Assembly (NCBI RefSeq): GCF_900128925.1
Contig: NZ_FQUJ01000003.1
Coordinates: 62,001-126,000 of the forward strand
DNA: 64,000 nucleotides
DNA from: Modicisalibacter ilicicola DSM 19980
GTDB lineage: Bacteria; Pseudomonadota; Gammaproteobacteria; Pseudomonadales; Halomonadaceae
Reading direction: 5' to 3'
The notes below the pieces were generated by a model. It worked only from the letters and a program-made list of their open reading frames with translations, did not search any database and was not told where the DNA came from. Every line of letters begins with the position of its first letter. The first letter of the stretch is position 1. This document shows, one piece after another, positions 47,564-56,972 of this stretch. The position numbers were made by a program, and so were the translations under genes.

Positions 47564-48187
47564 TCAGCGCCAGACGATGTCGGGGGGCCTGGATGCCGTC
47601 TTGATCAGGCGCGCATTGAGCATGTCCTTGTGGCGGGCCCGCTCGATGGCCCCCTGATGGTCCTGGCCCATGCCGAGCCAGCGCTGGATGAGGCGTGCTT
47701 CGAGCACGTCGTCGGGCACCTCGAGCAACAGCGTCATGTCGAAGAGTTCTTGCAGCGCCATCCAGGGCGCTTGATCCAGCAACAGGTAGTTGCCCTCGAC
47801 GATCACGATGCGATGCTCGAGCGTGATCAACCGTCCGCCGGCACGGGCCAGGTCGAGAGGGCGATCGAATACCGGCACGGCGACACTCTTGTCCGCACGC
47901 CGGATACGCACCAGATCCTGATGCAGGCCATCGACATCGAAGGTCTCCGGCGCACCCTTGATGGGTACCAGACCCTGGGGATCGAGCACCGCATTGTCGA
48001 AGTGATAGCCGTCCATGGGCACCACCGCGGCGATGCCCGACTGCCGCTCGTTGATCTCGCGGCACAGCCACTCCGAGAGAAATGACTTGCCGGCGGCGGG
48101 CGGCCCCGCCAGGGCCACGATGAAACGTTCGCTCCCGGCGGCCACATCGAGAAGATGCGCCGCCATGTCGTGGATATTCGGATTCAT
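47564..48187 (-). CDS. P-loop sugar or nucleoside kinase, FrcK/uridine-kinase-like
   Basis: The 207-residue protein has a Walker A GPPAAGKS (28-35), a VPMDGYHFDNAVLDPQGLVP motif of the phosphoribulokinase/uridine kinase family, and the Walker B-like IVIVEGNYLLLD. Homologues sit beside rhizobial fructose and polyol ABC transporters (FrcK) and were proposed to be sugar kinases, though their substrate is not firmly known. It starts 4 bases after the SDR stop. Fructose or a pentulose are plausible substrates. Confidence 0.8.
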   Translation of the reverse strand: MNPNIHDMAAHLLDVAAGSERFIVALAGPPAAGKSFLSEWLCREINERQSGIAAVVPMDGYHFDNAVLDPQGLVPIKGAPETFDVDGLHQDLVRIRRADKSVAVPVFDRPLDLARAGGRLITLEHRIVIVEGNYLLLDQAPWMALQELFDMTLLLEVPDDVLEARLIQRWLGMGQDHQGAIERARHKDMLNARLIKTASRPPDIVWR

Positions 48188-48190
48188 CTG

Positions 48191-48985
48191 TCAGCTCATC
48201 CAGTTGCCACCATCGACGTTGAGTGTCTGAGCCACCACATAATCGCTGTCGTCGCTGGCCAGGAAAACGGCGGCACCGGCATGATCCTCGGGACGGCCCA
48301 TGCGCCCGTAGGGCACGGCCTCGCCGACCAGGTGCTTCTTCTCGCCCAGCGGTCGACCTTCGTAACGTGCGAACAGTGCATCGACCTCCTCCCACATCGG
48401 CGTATCGACCACGCCCGGGGCGATGCCGTTGACGTTGATGCCATGCTTGATCAGGTCCAGGCCGCAGGACTGGGTGAGACTGATCACTGCCGCCTTGCTG
48501 GCGCAGTACATGCTCACCAGGGCTTCGCCGCGCCTTCCGGCCTGGGACGCCATGTTGATGATCCTGCCCCCCTGGCCGCGCTCGACCATCGCCCGGGCGA
48601 CGGCCTGCAGGGTGAAGAACAGGCCCTTGACGTTGACGTCGAACTGCCTGTCGTAGCTCTCTTCGGTCACCTCCAGCACGGGTGCCATGTCGAAGACGGC
48701 AGCGTTGTTGACCAGGATATCGATGCCCCCGAAGCCTTGGACGACGTCGTCCACCATGCGCTCGATCGAGACTCGCTTGCAGACGTCGAGTCGCACGCCC
48801 ATCACTCGCTCGTCGCCTTGGCTTCCAGCCGCGTACTTGAGTCGAGCAACGGCCTCGACGATAGCCTGTTCATCGATATCCGCGACCACTACCTTGGCAC
48901 CTTCGGCCAGGTAACGCTCGCAGACGGCTAGGCCGATGCCCCGTGCACCGCCGGTCACCACCGCAACCTTCCCGTTCAATTTCAT
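48191..48985 (-). CDS. smoS: Sorbitol (L-iditol 2-) dehydrogenase, SDR family
   Basis: This short-chain dehydrogenase of 264 residues is very like Rhodobacter sphaeroides SmoS: TGGARGIGLAV dinucleotide motif near 10, LVNNAAVFDMAPVLEVTEES, the Ser-Tyr-Lys triad in NMASQAGRRGEALVSMYCAS followed by K, and the ending AQTLNVDGGNWMS. It would oxidise D-sorbitol to D-fructose and galactitol to tagatose. The start at 48985 has AGGAAA upstream; an alternative ATG at 49012 would add 9 residues. Confidence 0.94.
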   Translation of the reverse strand: MKLNGKVAVVTGGARGIGLAVCERYLAEGAKVVVADIDEQAIVEAVARLKYAAGSQGDERVMGVRLDVCKRVSIERMVDDVVQGFGGIDILVNNAAVFDMAPVLEVTEESYDRQFDVNVKGLFFTLQAVARAMVERGQGGRIINMASQAGRRGEALVSMYCASKAAVISLTQSCGLDLIKHGINVNGIAPGVVDTPMWEEVDALFARYEGRPLGEKKHLVGEAVPYGRMGRPEDHAGAAVFLASDDSDYVVAQTLNVDGGNWMS

Positions 48986-49056
48986 GTCGGTTTCCTGTCT
49001 TGTGTCGGTCATGGCGGCGCGAAGCCCTTTGCCGCGTGTCGATCCTTCATGACGCA

Positions 49057-49749
49057 TCAGACGCCTGCGACAGGGTTACGCGCCCTACGCCAACGCGCCA
49101 CCAGCGATGCCAGGTGGCGCATCTCGGGCAGCACCTGCCAGGCGCCAGCCTGCATGAGACGCCGGTCATGGCCCGGCTCGATATGGCTTGCCCCGATGAA
49201 GCCGATCACCATCATCTCCGCGGCATGGGCTGCCGTGACCCCCGAGACGCTATCCTCGACGACCAGGCAGTCACGAGGGGCACACCCCAGGCTGCGGGCC
49301 GCCAGTTGATAGACGTCCGGATGGGGCTTGGGGCGCTCGACCTGTTCGGCGGTGAACAGCGGGACATCGCCCAGTGCCGCGGAGAGGCCCGTGTAGGTCA
49401 GTGAACTCTCCACGCGATGCCGGCCACTGTTGGAGACGATGGCCAGTGGCAGATCGATGGCACGGATGGCCTCGGCAATCCCATCGATGGCCCGCAGGTC
49501 GGTGGCCAGTCGTGCCTCGATGGCCTGCTCGATGCGTGCCAGGGCATCGTGAGGCAAGTCATGTGCGCTGCGTCGAACCAGCTTTTCGAGAATCGCGCGG
49601 GTGGTCATGCCCAGCGCCTGGCGCAACTCGGTCTCGGCATGCAGATCAGGCAGCCAGGCAGCGAGGCACTCGCGCAATACCCCTTCGGCAAGGGTCTCGC
49701 TGTCGACCAGCACCCCGTCACAGTCGAAGATCAGGAGCTCTCTTGGCAT
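49057..49749 (-). CDS. HAD-family sugar-phosphate phosphatase, beta-phosphoglucomutase-like subfamily
   Basis: The roughly 230-residue protein has HAD motif I FDCDGVLVDSE (7-17), motif II IVSNSGRH, motif III KPHPDVY and motif IV VVEDSVSGVTAAHAAE. A helical cap (about 18-90) is typical of phosphatases acting on small sugar phosphates. Such genes are often part of polyol operons, perhaps to clear misphosphorylated polyols, but the substrate is unknown. Start 49749 is chosen for the clean family N-terminus; an in-frame ATG at 49770 overlaps the ATPase gene. Confidence 0.85.
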   Translation of the reverse strand: MPRELLIFDCDGVLVDSETLAEGVLRECLAAWLPDLHAETELRQALGMTTRAILEKLVRRSAHDLPHDALARIEQAIEARLATDLRAIDGIAEAIRAIDLPLAIVSNSGRHRVESSLTYTGLSAALGDVPLFTAEQVERPKPHPDVYQLAARSLGCAPRDCLVVEDSVSGVTAAHAAEMMVIGFIGASHIEPGHDRRLMQAGAWQVLPEMRHLASLVARWRRARNPVAGV

Positions 49750-49759
49750 GGCGCTTGGC

Positions 49760-50899
<1,140 letters not shown>

Positions 50900-50926
50900 G
50901 ATGAAATTACCTGTTATTTGATGGCG

Positions 50927-51155
50927 CCGAAGGTCAGGCCACGCACCATCTGTTTCCGGGTGTATGCGAAAGCGCCAGCCGAACACCGGTGTTCGGTATT
51001 CTCGAAACCTCTATTTCACTGCACCGAAGGTCAGGCCACGCACCATCTGTTTCTGGGTGTATGCGAAAGCGCCAGCCGAACATCGGTGTTCGGTATTCTC
51101 GAAACCTCTATTTCACTGCACCGAAGGTCAGGCCACGCACCATCTGTTTCTGGGT
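50927..51155. repeat. 97-bp tandem duplication of the smoG 3' end
   Basis: Unit A (50927-51023) and unit B (51024-51120) are 97 bp each and differ at only two positions. A partial third copy (51121-51155) is the genuine end of smoG. On the minus strand each unit re-encodes QMVRGLTFGA and a stop, then a spacer. The spacer contains an 18-bp palindrome CCGAACACCGGTGTTCGG (50979-50996, perfect in A; 51076-51093, one mismatch in B). A relic of the pre-duplication smoG stop (TAA, 50914-50916) sits 14 bases before smoK. Too few units, and coding in origin, for a CRISPR. Confidence 0.92.
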
Positions 51156-51926
51156 CAACCAGCCGAACACCAGGATGGGGGCGATGGCCATGGTCGAGGC
51201 CGCGGAGAGCTTGGCCCAGAAGAGGCCTTCGGGGCTCGAGAAGGAGGCGATATAGGCGGTCAGCGGTGCCGCATCCGACGAGGTCAGATTGAGGCTCCAG
51301 AAGGCCTCGTTCCAGCTGAGGATGACTGCCAGCAGACCGGTGGAAGCGATTCCCGGCAGCGTCAACGGCAAAAGCAGGTGGCGTACCTCCTGGAAGGTGC
51401 TGGCGCCGTCCATGCGTCCCGCCTCGAGGATGTCCCGGGGCAGATCCTTGAAGAAGGTGTAGAGCATCCACACCACGATCGGCAGGTTCATCAGGGTATA
51501 GACGATGACCAGCCCGGTACGGGTGTCGAGCAGCCCGGCATCGCGGAACAGCAGGTAGATCGGCATCAGCACGCCGACCGGCGGCAGCATCTTGGTGGAG
51601 AGCATCCACAGCAAGGTGCCCTTGGTACGCGGGGTTGGCAGGAAGGCCATAGAGTAGGCCGACGGGATGGCGATCAGCAAGGCAAACAGGGTCGAGCCGA
51701 AGGCCACCACCACGCTGTTCAGGGCGAACTTGAGGTAGTCGGCGCGCGCGTGGACGGCGACATAGCTCTCGAAGGTCGGCGAGAAGAAGAGACTGGGATC
51801 GGCGATGGCCGCGGCTTCGGTCTTGAACCCGGTGAGCGCCATCCACAGGATGGGAAAGAAGATCACGAAGGCGATCGACCAGGCCAGCACCGCCAGCAAG
51901 AAACGCTTGTATCGAGGGGTCGTCAT
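51108..51926 (-). CDS. smoG: Polyol ABC transporter permease 2
   Basis: The 272-residue inner-membrane protein has six predicted helices and the binding-protein-dependent transport signature EAGRMDGASTFQEVRHLLLP near 165-184, which docks on the ATPase. It pairs with SmoF. The C-terminus QKQMVRGLTFGAVK is the family ending. The stop (TAG, 51108-51110) lies inside the tandem-repeat region, and the repeats appear to be copies of this gene's end. Confidence 0.94.
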   Translation of the reverse strand: MTTPRYKRFLLAVLAWSIAFVIFFPILWMALTGFKTEAAAIADPSLFFSPTFESYVAVHARADYLKFALNSVVVAFGSTLFALLIAIPSAYSMAFLPTPRTKGTLLWMLSTKMLPPVGVLMPIYLLFRDAGLLDTRTGLVIVYTLMNLPIVVWMLYTFFKDLPRDILEAGRMDGASTFQEVRHLLLPLTLPGIASTGLLAVILSWNEAFWSLNLTSSDAAPLTAYIASFSSPEGLFWAKLSAASTMAIAPILVFGWLTQKQMVRGLTFGAVK

Positions 51927-51944
51927 GAGAGGCTCCCGGCTGAA

Positions 51945-52835
51945 CTAGCTTTCCAGGTTCTTGGCCACGAGTCGGACCAGGAAGATGGCAACGATATTGG
52001 CCAGGATGATGGCGATCACCCCGCCGGCGGAGGCGGTGCCGACATCGAAGTCGAGCAGTGCCTGGATGTAGATCAGATAGGCCAGGTTGGTGGTGGCCAG
52101 CCCCGGCCCCCCCGAGGTGGTGACGAAGATCTCGGCGAAGATGGTCAACAGGAAGATCATCTCGATCATGATCACCACGCTGATCGCCCGCTTGAGATGC
52201 GGCAGGGTGATGAAGAAGAACACCGCTATCGGGCCGGCCCCATCCATGCGCGCGGCTTCCACCTGATCGTCGTCCAGGGACTGGATGGCGGTGAGCAGGA
52301 TCAGCAATGCGAAGGGAAGCCATTGCCAGGCGACGATAATGATGATCGAGGTCAGCGGCAGTGACGAGAACCAGTCCACCGCCGGCAGGCCGAACAGGTT
52401 GGCCAGCCAGGCCAGTACGCCATTGGCGGGATGCATCATCATGTTCTTCCACACCAGGGCGCTGACGGTGGGCATGACGAAGAACGGCGAAATGGCCAGC
52501 ACTCGGGCCACGCCACGCCCCAGGAACTCCTGCTGGAAGAGCACCGCCAGCAGGGTGCCGCCGACCACGGTGATGATCAGCACCCAGCCGACCAGCAGCA
52601 GGGTGTTGCCCATGGCCGACCAGAGCGCCGGGTCGGTGAGCAGATATTCGTAGTTTTCCAGCCCGGCGAAACCGCTCATGCCGGGCATCAACAGGTTGTA
52701 GCGCTGGAACGAGAACCACAGGGTCATGCCCAATGGCACCAGCATCCACAGCAACAGCAGGGTGACGGCGGGCGCCTGCAGCGACAGGGAGCGCAGCCCA
52801 CCGACAGTACGTCCGTAAACTCTTGTCTTGTTCAT
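51945..52835 (-). CDS. smoF: Polyol ABC transporter permease 1
   Basis: The 296-residue permease has six helices and the EAA loop VEAARMDGAGPIAVFFFITL near 196-215. It follows the substrate-binding protein and precedes smoG by 18 bases, the standard order of carbohydrate uptake family 1 transporters for sorbitol and mannitol. The first helix sits after a short cytoplasmic N-terminus. Confidence 0.94.
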   Translation of the reverse strand: MNKTRVYGRTVGGLRSLSLQAPAVTLLLLWMLVPLGMTLWFSFQRYNLLMPGMSGFAGLENYEYLLTDPALWSAMGNTLLLVGWVLIITVVGGTLLAVLFQQEFLGRGVARVLAISPFFVMPTVSALVWKNMMMHPANGVLAWLANLFGLPAVDWFSSLPLTSIIIIVAWQWLPFALLILLTAIQSLDDDQVEAARMDGAGPIAVFFFITLPHLKRAISVVIMIEMIFLLTIFAEIFVTTSGGPGLATTNLAYLIYIQALLDFDVGTASAGGVIAIILANIVAIFLVRLVAKNLES

Positions 52836-52906
52836 GAGATTTCCCGCGAGACATTGGGAACTTCAGGGGGCCGGGGGGTCCCCCGGCCCAGGGGTACGCA
52901 GGCTAC

Positions 52907-54217
52907 TCAGTCGAGATAGCCGGCACGCTGCATGGTCCGCTTGGTAGAACGCTGGGCAGCCTGAAGGGCCTGCTCGACGGTGCGCTCACCGGTCAGTGCG
53001 GCGGCAATCATCTGGCCGACCTGGGTGCCGATGGACTGGAACTCGGGAATGCCGACGAACTGCACCCCGACATAGGGGCTGGGCTCAAGCGTCGAATCGG
53101 TGGGGTCAGCACTTTGCATGGCCTCGAGCACGAAACCCGCGAAAGGTGCCGCCTGCTGATAGTTCTCGTTGGCGTAGGTGGACTCGCGAGTTCCCGGCGG
53201 CACGCTGGTCCAGCCCTTCTGTTCGCCGACCAGTTCGATGTACTCCTGGGAAGTTGCCCAGGTGATGAACTCCTTGGCGGCCGCCTTGGAATCAGAAGAG
53301 GCTGGAATCGCCAAGGCCCAGGACCACAGCCAGTGCGAGCCTTTAGGGGTTTCGGCGATGGGTGCCGGCGCAAAGCCTAGCTTATCGGCCACTTGCGATT
53401 CGCCGGTATCGTAGAGCTTGCCCGCCGCCGAAGTAGCATCGACCCACATGGCGCAGTTGCCGCGGGAAAACAGCGCCAAGTTCTCGTTGAAGCCGTTGGA
53501 ACTGGCCCCCGGAGGGCCGTACTCGTTGAGCAGGTCGACGTAGAAGCTGACAGCTTCTTGCCAAGCCGCGGCGTCGAGTTGTGGGTTCCACTGCATGTCG
53601 AACCAGCGCCCCCCGAAAGTGTTCACCATGGTGGACACGAGCGCCATGTTTTCGCCCCAGCCTGGCTTGCCGCGCAGACAGATGCCGTAGGTCTCTTCCC
53701 CGGGATTGTGGAGTTGGCTGGCCCAGTCACGCACCTCTTCCCAGGTGGGTTGCTCGGGAACCTCGATCCCAGCCTGATCGAACATATCCTGGCGGTAGTA
53801 CATCATCGAACTTTCACCGTAGAACGGCAGCGCATGCAGGGTGCCGTCCTGACTCAGGCCGTCCCGTACCGATGTGAGCAGATCGTCTACCTGGTACTCC
53901 TCGGGCAAGTCATTGAGGGGAGCCAGCCAATCGCGCTCGGCCCAGATCGGCACCTCGTAGGTGCCAATGGTCATGACATCGAACTGACCGCCCTTGGTGG
54001 CGATGTCCGTGGTCATGCGCTGGCGCAGGACATTCTCTTCGAGGACGACCCAGTCCAGCGTGATATCGGGATGTGCCTTTTCAAATGCATCGGTCAGGCT
54101 CTGCATGATGACCATGTCATTGTTGTTGACCGTGGCCACGGTGATGGTCTCGGCATTCGCGGCACCGGCGCCGAGGGCGGCGATACCCGCGACGGGGAGA
54201 GTGCGGGAGAGCTTCAT
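52907..54217 (-). CDS. smoE: Polyol ABC transporter substrate-binding protein
   Basis: The 436-residue precursor has a signal peptide (1-about 22, MKLSRTLPVAGIAALGAGAA) and then a family 1 extracellular solute-binding domain. Landmarks are LDWVVLEENVLRQRMTTDIA, FDVMTIGTYEVPIWAERDWL, LPFYGESSMMYYRQDMFDQA and WLWSWALAIPASS. The closest described relatives bind sorbitol/mannitol (SmoE/MtlE). The start at 54217 follows AAAGGAG. It is the first gene of the transport operon, 131 bases from the SorC-type regulator gene upstream. Confidence 0.93.
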   Translation of the reverse strand: MKLSRTLPVAGIAALGAGAANAETITVATVNNNDMVIMQSLTDAFEKAHPDITLDWVVLEENVLRQRMTTDIATKGGQFDVMTIGTYEVPIWAERDWLAPLNDLPEEYQVDDLLTSVRDGLSQDGTLHALPFYGESSMMYYRQDMFDQAGIEVPEQPTWEEVRDWASQLHNPGEETYGICLRGKPGWGENMALVSTMVNTFGGRWFDMQWNPQLDAAAWQEAVSFYVDLLNEYGPPGASSNGFNENLALFSRGNCAMWVDATSAAGKLYDTGESQVADKLGFAPAPIAETPKGSHWLWSWALAIPASSDSKAAAKEFITWATSQEYIELVGEQKGWTSVPPGTRESTYANENYQQAAPFAGFVLEAMQSADPTDSTLEPSPYVGVQFVGIPEFQSIGTQVGQMIAAALTGERTVEQALQAAQRSTKRTMQRAGYLD

Positions 54218-54261
54218 GACGGGCTCCTTTGGGGCGTTTTGGCGTTGTTGTCGACCGCTTG

Positions 54262-54295
54262 TGATCAATTTACTCTCTAGATGATCAAATGATCG
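54262..54295. promoter_or_regulatory. Repeated TGATCA sites before smoE, candidate regulator operator
   Basis: TGATCA occurs at 54262-54267 and 54282-54287, exactly 20 bases (two helical turns) apart, followed by TGATCG at 54290-54295. The sites lie 45-78 bases upstream of the smoE start, between it and the SorC-family gene. SorC regulators bind as tetramers to repeated sites, so this fits an operator; it is inference from spacing. Confidence 0.4.
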
Positions 54296-54348
54296 ACCCG
54301 AATCCCAAAAAAAGCAAAGCCTGACGTGTTAGACATTAGGCCAATTAA

Positions 54349-55305
54349 TTAGAAGTTCTCGGATTCTGTGATATAACGCGCGGCACTCTCGTCGGTGACC
54401 AGTCCCTTGAGCCAGCCGCCCCGCAGCGCCGCCAGAATGGCGGGGCCCTTGTCACGCCCCGCGGCCAAGGCCACCAGCGACTGGCCGCGCAGCATCCCGA
54501 GCGGCAGGCTGGTGACCCGGCGGGTGATGGAACAGTCGATCACCTCGCCGGCCTGGTTCATCGGCCAGCCCAGCAACTCCCCCACCGCATCGAGACCCAG
54601 CAGTTCCTCGAGCTCCATCTCGCTGATGAAGTGATCCTGGAACAGGGTGGCCCGTCGGTCGATGCGCCCTACGCCGACGAATGCCGCCTCGGCCTGCCTG
54701 GCCACTTCGGCGACGGCCTGGAACAGCCGTTGCCCCTGCAGCGCCTGCTTTTCCTCCAGCGAGCTGGCCACCACCGGTGCCGGCAACAGGAAGCGTTCGG
54801 CGCCGGTCTTGTCGGCCAGCACCATGACGCCGTCGTAACGGTTCGAGGAGCCATCCCGGGCCACGTTGCCGACCAGCGACACGAAGCGATGCTGGGGCCG
54901 GTCGATTCGGCTCAACGCCTCCACCATGGCGCGTATCGCACGACCGGTCCCCAGTGACAGGGTCAGCGGATCGCTGCGATCCAGATAGCGGGCCAGCCGC
55001 TCGGCGCCGGCCACCGCCAGGTAATGCACGTCGCCGTCGCCGGCATCGGGGTCGGCCGGCACGACATCGCAGAAGTCCAGCCCGAAACGTTGCACGATGG
55101 CCTCCGACATCACCATGCAATTGGCGAGCGGGTGATCGATATGCACCTTGACCAGACCTTCCTGACGCGCCAGGGCCAGCAGGCGTTGCACGCCGGGGCG
55201 CGAGACCCCCAGCTGGCTGGCGATCTCGTCCTGGGTACGCCCACCGACATAGGAAAGCCAGGCCGCCCTGGCGGCCTGGTCCAGTTTCAATTCGAACTTG
55301 TCCAC
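54349..55305 (-). CDS. SorC-family transcriptional regulator of the polyol operon
   Basis: The 318-residue protein has an N-terminal HTH (about 20-60: GGRTQDEIASQLGVSRPGVQ) and a C-terminal SorC/DeoR-type sugar-binding domain (about 65-315: PLTLSLGTGRAIRAMVEALS, FVGVGRIDR and GRDKGPAILAALRGGWL). Members respond to phosphorylated or free sugars and polyols. It lies directly upstream of smoE on the same strand and is the obvious local regulator of the smo cluster. Bases 55306-55579 before it hold no recognised gene. Confidence 0.9.
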   Translation of the reverse strand: MDKFELKLDQAARAAWLSYVGGRTQDEIASQLGVSRPGVQRLLALARQEGLVKVHIDHPLANCMVMSEAIVQRFGLDFCDVVPADPDAGDGDVHYLAVAGAERLARYLDRSDPLTLSLGTGRAIRAMVEALSRIDRPQHRFVSLVGNVARDGSSNRYDGVMVLADKTGAERFLLPAPVVASSLEEKQALQGQRLFQAVAEVARQAEAAFVGVGRIDRRATLFQDHFISEMELEELLGLDAVGELLGWPMNQAGEVIDCSITRRVTSLPLGMLRGQSLVALAAGRDKGPAILAALRGGWLKGLVTDESAARYITESENF

Positions 55306-55579
55306 GTGCTGCGATCACTCCTGGCTGCCACGATGTCTGTCGAGACTATAAAAATCACGTGCGCCGATAAAGCGCCGGGCAGACATCTTGCCTGGACCCA
55401 GGAACCCTCCCGGGGCACGCGACCAGTACGGGGGCAGCGACAGAACGAAGAAGAGAACCGAAGTGGCGAAGGGAGGGCCGCTCCCGGAGATATCGACCGG
55501 AAACGGCCCCGTATGCACTGATGGTGGCGTGCACTTGCGCTGGATGCGCCTCATGCGAGGTGAGGCCGCGATCTGCCGA

Positions 55580-55921
55580 CTATCCCGCCGGCCAGGAGAA
55601 GCGACGGCCGCCCATCAGATGCATGTGTATATGATAGACGCTTTGACCGCCATGTTCATTGCAATTCATCACCACCCGGTAGCCCTCCTCGGCGAAGCCG
55701 AACTGCCTGGCCAGTTCGGCGGCGGTGCGGTGCAGACGCCCCATCAGCGCCAGATCCTCCTCCCCGACGTCGTTGAGCGTGGCGATATGCTTCTTGGGAA
55801 TGATCAGCACATGGGTCGGTGCCTGGGGATTGATGTCGTTGAAGGCGAGCACCTGCTCGTCTTCAAAGACCACATCCGGCTCGATCTCGCGCTCGATCAT
55901 CTTGCAGAACAGACATTCCAT
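55580..55921 (-). CDS. HIT-family nucleotide hydrolase (HinT-like)
   Basis: The 113-residue protein has an N-terminal Cys pair (ECLFCKMI), the LAFNDINPQAPTHVLIIPKK strand and the histidine triad YHIHMHLMGG near 99-107. HinT-type enzymes hydrolyse purine nucleoside phosphoramidates and adenylated compounds. The start at 55921 follows AAGGAG. Stands alone between the SorC gene and a long palindromic repeat. Confidence 0.94.
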   Translation of the reverse strand: MECLFCKMIEREIEPDVVFEDEQVLAFNDINPQAPTHVLIIPKKHIATLNDVGEEDLALMGRLHRTAAELARQFGFAEEGYRVVMNCNEHGGQSVYHIHMHLMGGRRFSWPAG

Positions 55922-55955
55922 GACAATGCTCCTTGCAGTTTCCATGTTTTAAACC

Positions 55956-56101
55956 AAGGAATCGCTGAATAAATCGCCGAACGAGATGAAGCGCGAGGCG
56001 CACGGAGCGCAAAAAACGAGACATAACTGATGTTAGGCGAGTTTTTTAGCACCGCGCAACGAAGCGATTCGCTCGTGCAGGCATTTACACAATGGTTCCT
56101 T
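55956..56101. repeat. 146-bp long imperfect palindrome between prkB and the HIT gene
   Basis: The left half (AAGGAATCGCTGAATAAATC...) and the reverse complement of the right half (AAGGAACCATTGTGTAAATG...) align along about 70 bases. Shared strings include AAGGAA, TAAAT, ACGAG and AAAAAAC, and the centre lies near 56030. The right end overlaps the prkB stop codon (56100-56102). Folded as RNA it would be a long hairpin at the 3' end of prkB. A one-armed fragment is at 27361-27377. Confidence 0.7.
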
Positions 56102-56972
56102 AGCGAAAGCGCCGCTGGCTTAGCAGATGCCGCATCACCGGCGCCAGAATCAACTCCATCGCCAGGGACAGCCGCGCCCCGGGCACCACCAAGGTATGCG
56201 GTCGGCTCATGAAGGCATCCTGGATCATCGTCAGCAAGTAGGGGAAGTCCACCGTCGAAGGATCACGGAAACGGATCACCACGAAGGACTCGGCATCGGT
56301 GGGAATATCCTGCACCTCGAAGGGGTTGGAGGTGTCCACCGTCGGCACGCGCTGGAAGTTGATGTGGGTACGCGAGAACTGTGGCTGGATGTAGCGTACG
56401 TAGTCGCGCATGCGCCCGACGATGGTATCGATCACCGCCTCCTGGGAATAGCCGCGCAGCTTGGTATCACGATCGATCTTCTGGATCCACTCCAGGTTCA
56501 TGGTCGGCGCCACCCCGACCAGCAGGTCCACGTGTCGAGCGATGTCATGATCGCTGGTGACCAGGCCGCCGTGCAGGCCCTCGTAGAACAGCAGGTCCGT
56601 GCCGCAGGGCAGCGCCTGCCAATCGGTGAAGGTACCGACCTTGTGACCGGCCTCGATCATCTGCTTGTCTTCGGCGTGGATGTAGTGACGGTAGGTCCCG
56701 CTGCCGTGTTCGCCGTACTCCTGGAACAGTGCCTCGAGGCGATCGAGCAGATTGGCTTCGACGGCGAAATGCGACAGCTCGTCCTTGCGTTCCGGCTCCT
56801 CGCGAAAGACCCGGGTAAGCTCTTCCTTGGTGTAGCGATGAAAGGCGTCACCGTCGACGAAGGCGGCATGCACGTCCTCCCGGGCGAACATGCGCTCGAA
56901 GGTGCGGCGCACCGTGGTCGTGCCGGCACCGGACGAACCGGTGACGGCCAGCACCGGATACTCCCGCGACAT
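56100..56972 (-). CDS. prkB: Phosphoribulokinase, PrkB type
   Basis: The 290-residue P-loop kinase has Walker A GSSGAGTTTV (12-21), FVDGDAFHRYTKEEL, LLFYEGLHGG and DHDIARHVDLLVGVAPTMNL. It is close to proteobacterial class I phosphoribulokinase and E. coli PrkB. No RuBisCO genes are in the window, and E. coli PrkB has no Calvin-cycle role, so the physiological substrate is uncertain. The start overlaps the stop of the thioesterase gene (sharing one base). The stop codon lies at the edge of a long palindrome. Confidence 0.88.
   Translation of the reverse strand: MSREYPVLAVTGSSGAGTTTVRRTFERMFAREDVHAAFVDGDAFHRYTKEELTRVFREEPERKDELSHFAVEANLLDRLEALFQEYGEHGSGTYRHYIHAEDKQMIEAGHKVGTFTDWQALPCGTDLLFYEGLHGGLVTSDHDIARHVDLLVGVAPTMNLEWIQKIDRDTKLRGYSQEAVIDTIVGRMRDYVRYIQPQFSRTHINFQRVPTVDTSNPFEVQDIPTDAESFVVIRFRDPSTVDFPYLLTMIQDAFMSRPHTLVVPGARLSLAMELILAPVMRHLLSQRRFR

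Noticed and set aside
50927-51155. Tandem repeats as a CRISPR array
   Set aside because: Only two full units plus a partial copy, no variable spacers, no cas genes; the units are copies of the smoG 3' end.
51031-52854. 607-codon frame on the minus strand across both permease genes
   Set aside because: It is a shifted frame of smoF and smoG, which have clear transmembrane and EAA-loop signatures in their own frames.
54249-54254. TGTCGA before smoE as an ECF42 site
   Set aside because: No CGTC or CGAC at the proper spacing; probably chance.
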